Shown: positions 57,944 to 64,000 of the stretch, piece after piece | Position numbering within the stretch: position 1 is the stretch's first letter | Layout of the letters: each line of letters starts with the position of its first letter | Source: Tanypteryx hageni | Taxonomy: Eukaryota > Arthropoda > Insecta > Odonata > Petaluridae | DNA: 64,000 bases | Assembly (NCBI GenBank): GCA_028673005.1 | Contig: CM054114.1 | Coordinates: 21,794,880-21,858,879 of the forward strand | Direction of reading: 5' to 3' | Notes under the pieces: model-generated | What the model was told of the DNA's origin: nothing | The model's input: the letters and a program-made list of their open reading frames with translations, nothing else | Databases searched by the model: none | Translations under genes and position numbers: made by a program

Positions 57944-58160
57944 GGGTTGCCAGTGGTGTAGTGGTTAGGATGCTGGCAGCTACGCGCCCGCTGCTCGAAA
58001 AGGCAGCGGGCACGAATCCTGCGAAAGTAGGCTTTTTTTCCAAGGTCCGCGCAAAGTCAGCGTTCCGTCCTTCGGAAGGGACGTTAAGCACTTGGCTCCC
58101 TTGGTGCTCTTCGTAAAGTGTAGGCTAATGCCTGCACCGGGTTTCCCTCCTCCCTTGTGA
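57944..58160 (+). mobile_element. tRNA-derived SINE, short variant copy D
   Basis: Plus strand. A-box region AGTGGTGTAGTGGTTAGGAT, then a perfect 7-bp hairpin CCGCTGC...GCAGCGG (58007-58012 side) in the variable-arm position, and a degenerate B box (GCACGAATCC). The shared centre TCCTTCGGAAGGGACGTTAA (58069-58088) and the TTGGTGCTCTTCG / CACCGGGTTTCCCTCCTCCC tail follow. It ends before the ATTGCACTACC segment of copies B, C and E. Confidence 0.8.
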
Positions 58161-58165
58161 TTATG

Positions 58166-58550
58166 TTCGGTTTGGAAGGAGTTATGGCTATAATAATCCA
58201 AGAGGTTCATTAGCCAAAAATACGCTTCCGTTGAATGAAGCCTTTCGTTATAATTTTTAAGTTTTAATTGAGGTATTTCCTTCTTAACCTTAATGCCTAT
58301 GTCATATCTCTCGCAGTATGGCACAACTCGGTTTTAGATTTCTTCCTTTCTGTCGATAAATTTTATATTCCTTATTCCATTAGCAATGAAAGAAAGAAAT
58401 CTTTTATTTTGGATCCAGAGACACCAGTTTTGAAGCGCTGTTATGACTTCATTTAAATCATAACCTACTGTGCTTCTATAGGAACTAGAGAGAAGAGGAT
58501 ACTTGAGATTTCCAACTATTTGATTACTTTATCCCAACTTATAACATTCT
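58166..58550. other. No gene seen
   Basis: Short spacer between the SINE and a possible LINE fragment. Confidence 0.4.
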
Positions 58551-58551
58551 T

Positions 58552-58612
58552 GGCGTTGTAACAACAGTTATTGTTGCTGGAGACTTCAACGGTCGATGTG
58601 CGAATATATGTA
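58552..58612 (+). pseudogene. Possible LINE endonuclease scrap
   Basis: Reads TVIVAGDFNGRCANI in one frame; the AGDFN motif is typical of LINE AP-like endonucleases. Too short to classify and could be chance. Confidence 0.3.
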
Positions 58613-58622
58613 CTAGTACATA

Positions 58623-59035
58623 CATGGTTTCTGAAAAGTCACTCCCTATTTTTAAAGCGTCATTGCTCCTAAAGTAAAAGAGATATTGTAACAGTTCTTT
58701 CACTAAATTGGAGATTATTTATTGCCATTTACTTTATAATTAAGTTAAAATTCAACGTAGGCTTCAGCATTGTCCACACACTTCTTTAACCTTACAGGTA
58801 CATGTTCAACAGATTTTCTCAAGAAGTCGTCTGCTTCATTACCAATAATATCATGAATTTTGTTTTCAAGTTCATCAATGGTCCGTAGTTTTGATTTGTA
58901 AACTTCTTTGGCCCAGTCCCGCAGATAGAAGTCACATGGGTTGCCATCCCTCCACGATAGCAAACTTAACAAAATTCCATGCGTTTGTCGCAATCTTCAG
59001 GGATAAGTTGTTGGGGTTTCCACGCTCAAAAGTTA
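58623..59035 (-). mobile_element. mariner-like relic
   Basis: Minus strand. The 3' end of the element lies at about 58625, where an inward-reading terminus GGTTTCTGAAAAGTCACTCC is seen next to TACATACAT. The transposase C-terminal part lies at 58745-58993. The other end is missing or unrecognised. Confidence 0.6.
58745..58993 (-). pseudogene. mariner-like transposase C-terminal fragment
   Basis: An open minus-strand frame of about 80 codons. The block NPCDFYLRDWAKEVYKSKLR corresponds to the region just after the last catalytic residue (PCDF.LWG..K..VY) in Tc1/mariner/IS630-type transposases, and the TIDELENKIHDII..E..RKSVEHVPVRLKKCV segment matches their C-terminal helical tail. The DDE catalytic core is absent; the ATG at the start is incidental. 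Relic, inactive. Confidence 0.7.
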
Positions 59036-59127
59036 AGTTCTTTACGAGTACAGCGTGAAATGTGTAACGTGATAATCTACTCTCTCTGAAGCCTGTCGTA
59101 TCGATTTCTTAGGACTTCCCTTTAAAT

Positions 59128-59476
59128 GTTTTACGCCCTGCTGATTCATCTCTTGCCTATGCGCAATGGGTATCTAAGAGGTAATGCAATGAATAGCTGG
59201 ATTGCAAGGGAGGAGAGAAACCTTTTAGTCTGCTCTTAACGAAGAGCACCAAGGGGGCCAACGGCTTAACGTCCCTTCCGAAGGACGGAGTGTTGATTTG
59301 AGCGCGCTCCTCATTTTCTCTTTTTCTCATTGGATCGTTCTAATGTCCTTATTTTCAACACGCACAAATAGGGCGCCAAGCGTCCTCGGAAAAAATCCTT
59401 AAGGATTCGAACCGGATGTCGCTTTTAGCAGATCATGGCGGGGCCAACACTCGAACCACTACACCACCGGCTCCCC
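59128..59476 (-). mobile_element. tRNA-derived SINE, copy E (full length)
   Basis: Minus strand; the most complete copy, about 349 bp. Head GGGGAGCCGGTGGTGTAGTG with A box TGGTGTAGTGG, B box GGTTCGAATCC (about 59402-59412), centre TCCTTCGGAAGGGACGTTAA (about 59269-59288), GTGCTCTTCGTTAAGAGCAG, ATTGCATTACCTCTTAG and the tail ending GTAAAAC at 59128. Lacks the poly(A) tail of L1-mobilised SINEs, so mobilisation by an RTE/CR1-type LINE is more plausible (inference). Confidence 0.9.
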
Positions 59477-59804
59477 CTTGACTCGTAAGGACATAAACTC
59501 CGGATGTTATATATTCAATTTATGGTGTCTCGCAGTGCCATTGTTGTGGTGACTGGACCTTTAGCCGTCGGAATAGTATTCCGGGAATCCAAACTCATTT
59601 TTACCACTTCTTTGCACGCGGAGATCTTATTATTCGTCCGAGTGACCTTTTCTCATCGCTCGCTATTTTGCGAACTCGGGTTCCTCTAGACCAGGGGTCC
59701 CCAAACCTTTTGATAGGCGGGCCACATAAGATAATTGAAAGTGCTAGGCGGGCCGGATCGAAAAAAAAACCGTTTCAAAATCTAAAATATTTTATTCTAT
59801 AATG

Positions 59805-61960
59805 CAGGGTTTCCCAAACTTTTTCTGCAATGGAACACTTCGCAAACCTGGGAATTTTAACGGAACACTTAGCTTATTTTTTAGGTTGGGTAATTCTACT
59901 TGTAAAAATTTAAAAAACATTTTATTAAAACAAATTATTTATTTAGTAATTATTTTTAAATATAAAACTATAATAATATAATATAAACATAAAAATATGA
60001 ATAAATAAAGCATTTAATGACTGTTATGATTTTGAATTCTTGAATTGAATATCTTCTTGATATCAGGCACAATATTGGTAAGTTGTATTCTAATATCTGG
60101 TGTGGCGTCGAGCCTGTTCCTGCACTTTGACTTCGTTGCAGCATAATAAGAAAATCCCGCTTCGCATGAATAGGTTGTAGAAAATGGAAGTAAAACAATA
60201 ATAGCTTGTTTTGATAAATTGGGGTACTCATCTGACAAACTCGCCCAGAAATCATTCAAAGGCTGATCTTTGTATTTTTGTTTCAAATCAGAGTCACTAA
60301 TTAAATCAATTAGATTTTCATAGTCACTTGCGTTTAAGCCTACTGGTTTAGCTGTCACGGAAAATGGATTCCGAACCCAGGAATCGTCCTTAGTAGTTTT
60401 CGGAAAATATTGCAAAAGAGTTGATTTCAAGTTATGTAGGTGCTCTAAAAATGCCTTGGAAACTTCGTAATCTACTTTAAAATTTAATTCATTCAAACAT
60501 TCATGTAAGGCAGGAAAACAATCAAAATTATTAGATTCAACCGATGAAATCCAAAATTGTATTTTTTTATCAAAAGATGCAATTTTATCTCTTGTATTAA
60601 AAACTGTAATACTTTTTCCTTGTAATGGTAAGTTAACTTCATTACACTTGGTAAAAATATCTGCCAGATATGCAAGTTTTATCAACCATGAAGGATTTGT
60701 TAAAACTTCAACAAAATTTTGTACTTGTACTGAATTATTTTGTGCCTTCAAGAAGACCAATACCTCACTTCGAAGTTCATAAAGTCTTAATAGTGCCTTC
60801 CCTCTGGATAGCCATCTCATTTCAGTATGTAATAAAAGTGCTTTGTGTCCACTACCCATTTCATCGCACAAAATTTTAAATAATCTGGATTGAAGTGGTC
60901 TTGATTTTACATAGTTAATCACTTGCACGGCTTCATCCATAACATTTTTTAAATTTGTGGAAATTTTTTTAGTCACCAGTGCTTGCCTATGCAAAATACA
61001 ATGACTGCTGGTGGCTCTTGTAGCTACTTTCTGGATGCGTGATACAACACCTTTCATCTTTCCTACCATTGCTCGAGCACCATCTGTACAAATATCAATA
61101 CACTTCTCCCAACCTATCTCTTGATTTGTAATGTAATCATTAATACGGTTAAATATATCTTCTCCTGTAGTTTGTCCATGTAAATATCCACACATGAGTA
61201 AATCTTCTTCAAAACTTTTATCATATGGGTAACGAACAAATACTAGTAGTACAGCTAGTCCTGCGACATCTGTAGATTCATCCATTTGCAATGCATATTC
61301 ACTGCAAAGTCCAAGACGACGAATTAACTCTTTCTCTATGCTAGTAGAAAGATCTTTAATCCGTCGTGAAACAGTATTATTTGATATTTGTATTGCATCT
61401 ATTTTTTCAGCAGCCTGTTCGTTAAGAACAAGTGACACCATGTCTTTCGCACATGGCTTAATGAGTGTCTCTCCAATCGTATGAGCTTCACCATTAAGTG
61501 CAATGCGATAGCTCACGCGATAAGATGCCTCTGTTGCATTTGCATTTTCAGTTTTAGCCATTGTAATCATTTGAAGTTTGGACTTTTCTAGTGAGTCACG
61601 TCGTCTCTTAAAAAATTCCATGTCTTTTCCTTTATAATCACTGTGTATCGTTCCGAAGTGCCTGCGGAGTTTTACTGGAGCCAAAGAACTGTTTGCGAGT
61701 ATTTTATGACATAAAACACACATTGCATCAGGAGCATCCGAATTGCCAATACACGTAAATCCCAAGTTTAAATAACTTTCATCGTACTTCCGTTTTGGTC
61801 TGTTCATAGATGACACTTGTTCTTTAATATTAGATTTTGAAGAAACCACGGGTTTTCGATCATTTTCTTCTTCAATAAAACCTTTCCAAATTGTCGCGGA
61901 ACACCTATTCAGGTTCAGCGGAACACCGGTGTTCCGCGGAACATAGTTTGGGAACCCCGG
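59805..61960 (-). mobile_element. Complete hAT element with exact 8-bp duplication
   Basis: 2,156 bp flanked by CTATAATG on both sides (59797-59804 and 61961-61968). Ends CAGGGTTTCCCAAACT and, inward from the right, CCGGGGTTCCCAAACT (14 of 16). GGAACAC motifs (inverted TGTTCC) recur near both ends. It encodes a single uninterrupted transposase on the minus strand and sits inside an older hAT MITE. Possible polyadenylation signals (AATAAA, minus strand) lie at about 59920-59945. Confidence 0.95.
60014..61849 (-). CDS. hAT transposase, BED-finger type, 611 codons
   Basis: An intact frame in a complete element. A BED-type zinc finger covers residues 40-72 (C44, C47, H64, H69; MCVLCHKI...LRRHFGTIH). 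The catalytic aspartates are D190 in LQMDESTDVAG and D256 in ICTDGARAMVGK; the conserved tryptophan is W346 in EMRWLSRGKALLRLYELR; the glutamate is E563 in YSCEAGFSYYAATKSKCRNR, within the C-terminal dimerisation domain (about 525-605). The enzyme excises and inserts elements with matching ends, making 8-bp duplications. It resembles the ZBED5/SCAND3/FAM200 group, whose vertebrate members are domesticated; here the terminal repeats and exact duplication show a mobile copy. The ATG gives a short basic N-terminus before the finger. All landmark residues are present, so it may be active. Confidence 0.92.
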   Translation of the reverse strand: MVSSKSNIKEQVSSMNRPKRKYDESYLNLGFTCIGNSDAPDAMCVLCHKILANSSLAPVKLRRHFGTIHSDYKGKDMEFFKRRRDSLEKSKLQMITMAKTENANATEASYRVSYRIALNGEAHTIGETLIKPCAKDMVSLVLNEQAAEKIDAIQISNNTVSRRIKDLSTSIEKELIRRLGLCSEYALQMDESTDVAGLAVLLVFVRYPYDKSFEEDLLMCGYLHGQTTGEDIFNRINDYITNQEIGWEKCIDICTDGARAMVGKMKGVVSRIQKVATRATSSHCILHRQALVTKKISTNLKNVMDEAVQVINYVKSRPLQSRLFKILCDEMGSGHKALLLHTEMRWLSRGKALLRLYELRSEVLVFLKAQNNSVQVQNFVEVLTNPSWLIKLAYLADIFTKCNEVNLPLQGKSITVFNTRDKIASFDKKIQFWISSVESNNFDCFPALHECLNELNFKVDYEVSKAFLEHLHNLKSTLLQYFPKTTKDDSWVRNPFSVTAKPVGLNASDYENLIDLISDSDLKQKYKDQPLNDFWASLSDEYPNLSKQAIIVLLPFSTTYSCEAGFSYYAATKSKCRNRLDATPDIRIQLTNIVPDIKKIFNSRIQNHNSH

Positions 61961-62153
61961 CTATAATGGTTACCTAAGCATACATGCATATATAAGTATA
62001 AGTAAACGTGAATAAATGTAAGAAAAAAATTCTAATGCGAACAATGCGCCTGTTTTTAAATTGGAAACACTGATTTTATGATGTTTAATAAAATTTCCTC
62101 GGGCCGGATAAAACCCTTTCGCGGGCCGTAGTTTGGGGACACGTACTTTAAAC

Positions 62154-64000
62154 CGATTCACGACCGCACCACCGTTTAGTCTCGAATTTTTTTCCGCTTT
62201 CGCTGGCGGCGGCGTCGCCATCGCCTTCTCGGCGCTTGCTCAATGCACGCTCACGGTTCTCGTTTTGAGCAATCGGGAAATTTCCAGCGGTGGAAATGCC
62301 TGTTTTTTTCCTGTTCGTTTGGTTTCCCCGACAAAGGTTATCACCCTTCGCTCCTCCTGATGAGAAAAATGAACTTTGTATTTTGCTGTGATCCCGAGAA
62401 TTTAAAATTAATGGTGTGTTCCATTCGGCATAAAATACTTATAAATTTGGATATCGTTTGATTCTCCTTTAGTGCAACGGAATTTCATAATAACGTGAAC
62501 AACTAAAATGCTTCATCACGATCAGATAATGCCACGAGCATTTTTATTTAACACGCTCGCCATGGAAGGCGTATTTGTGGCCTGCCATCTTGGTGGTAAC
62601 TCGGTCCGTTTTCGACATCGGTAGCCAGCATCCGTTGGAGAATACAGAAGTTTTTATGGACGAGAAGATAACATTTAGTGAGAGTGGCGAATCCCACCTC
62701 TGTGAAACGAGAACCGCCGCACGTGATCCATCAGGGAAAGCGCCGGAAAGATCTCGTTAAAAGGAAATCTAATAGACTTACATCGACAACATATCTTGCG
62801 CATGCTATAAATCACGATATAATACGAGAATTATTTCTAAATGAAAATTGCATTTATAAATTGGCTGCTACATTGTGCATTTTTTTTCCTCGACAACAGT
62901 ATTGTGATGTTGTGTTTCTATGTAGCGCTTGTTGTGATAGACACAAATAACTAACGCCACTGGTCAAGATTATTTTGGCGTTTTGATGAATATATTGATC
63001 TGTTGGTCCTATTTTTTAAATCCTGATATAATAGCTATTTTGTATTTGTGTATATATGCCATTAAGTGAAATTTGCCTGTAGGTTTAGACTTAGAACAAA
63101 AATATCCAATCATGTGAAATGAATTTTAATCATATATCAGTGAATATAGTTACTTTTATTTCAAGTAACAGAAAAATAAAACTTGGATCAAAATTTGTTC
63201 GAATCAGTGTTTCTGTTACAGTGAGATAGACTTCCTATAAATATGCAGTAGTCGATAAAATTTATAATTATTTGAATGCATTCTGTATTAAATTTTTAGC
63301 CCTCGTAGATCTAATCAGAAGAGCAGGTTTGTATTTATTTATTTACATTATGTAGTCTGTTTGTAAAAAGATGCGTCAGCTGAAAATGTTTATTTATTCT
63401 TTATCTTTTATTTTTACTTCAAATTACATCTTTATCCGTGCTGTCTTCTCTAAGAAAATTCCTCGCAATTTCCCGTTCCAATCAAGAGTTATATCATTTT
63501 CTCTTCTACCCCTCTATTTAACGCAGCATTTTTATGAGATCGTTCCATTTACGTATTCTTCCCTAATGCCACACTTGGAAATTGTCCAAGCAAGTTGAAG
63601 CGAATGGCAAAATAACTTACTTTTGAATTTATCAATCTTTGCGGATTTTCCCGTCATCCTTGCTTTCGGACCAGTTTAATAAAAGCGGTGTGATTACGAA
63701 AACATCGTTACGAAGGAGGTCGGAATACAAAATGAGACGGAGATCACGTACGCCGAACAGTTTCAAAGGCATAAATCTGCAGATCATTGAACCAGGAGGT
63801 TGCCAAGGCTCCCGCCTTTGTTTTCCCGCGCGATTCGTTTCGCGCCATGCGTCACAGTGTCGGTAGAGCACTCGTCCCTCGCGCGCCCTCAGGTGGCGTG
63901 TTTCCCGGCGAACCCATTCATATCCATCTCCCCAGGATCAATTCGTTTTCGAATCCGTCCTTATGCAAGAGATATGCACGATTGATTTTGTCATAGATTA
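62154..64000. other. No gene seen
   Basis: Spacer to the window end. Short plus-strand frames (62133-62461, 62575-62950, 63639-63996) show no domain or splice-supported structure. Confidence 0.45.

Larger units (their letters stand above)
59692..62145. mobile_element. Outer hAT element interrupted by a second hAT
   Basis: Left end CAGGGGTCCCCAAACCTTTT; the right end reads inward TACGTGTCCCCAAACTACGG. GGCGGGCC motifs occur near both ends (59717, 59748; 62100, 62121). Flanks CTCTAGAC (59684-59691) and CTTTAAAC (62146-62153) match at 6 of 8, a decayed 8-bp duplication. Removing the inner element and one copy of its duplication leaves about 290 bp, a MITE. Confidence 0.75.

Noticed and set aside
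57944..58025. Functional tRNA gene
   Set aside because: A box good, but B box degenerate and cloverleaf not formed; the conserved SINE body follows.

Overview
This window looks like nuclear DNA of an arthropod, most likely an insect. It is AT-rich, has very low gene density, many microsatellites and pyrimidine tracts, and its recognisable coding sequence is nearly all transposon-derived. No bacterial operon, rRNA gene, CRISPR array or complete host gene is visible. The taxonomic call is inference from repeat types (RTE/CR1 LINEs, tRNA-derived SINEs, BED-finger hAT elements, a MADF-carrying Harbinger-like element, pogo and mariner relics); no species is claimed.

Layout. 1-5.7 kb: a CR1-like LINE 3' fragment (minus strand) and short hAT-type elements. 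5.7-10.3 kb: a decayed RTE-type LINE lying between two (TA)n tracts, split by a large palindromic insertion built of satellite-like units; a further unit follows. 11.9-12.5 kb: a 19-bp minisatellite. 13.1-13.6 kb: an unrecognised, decayed coding remnant. 14.8-31 kb: SINEs, MITEs and hAT elements, several with exact 8-bp target duplications, and a pogo-like MITE. 32.3 kb: a G-rich minisatellite. 34-35 kb: a Harbinger-like element carrying an intact MADF-domain reading frame. 35.4-49 kb: a SINE interrupted by a hAT element, more hAT ends, a dispersed dimeric repeat seen twice, a GC-rich block, CpG-dense blocks and a long CT tract. 50.7-54.7 kb: a CR1-type fragment and a fairly young RTE-type LINE with an intact 617-codon reverse transcriptase frame. 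57.3 kb: a candidate 45-bp host exon. 58-62 kb: SINEs, a mariner relic, and a complete hAT element with an intact 611-codon transposase nested inside another hAT element.

Working together. The autonomous-looking parts are the hAT transposase (59.8-62.0 kb), which could mobilise only elements sharing its ends, and the LINE reverse transcriptase, the kind of enzyme that could retropose SINEs; neither link is shown here. The insertion order can be read in places: SINE then hAT at 29.8-30.4 kb and 35.4-36.3 kb, hAT then hAT at 59.7-62.1 kb, LINE then palindromic element at 5.7-9.5 kb. The stretch is best read as intergenic DNA or a very large intron.
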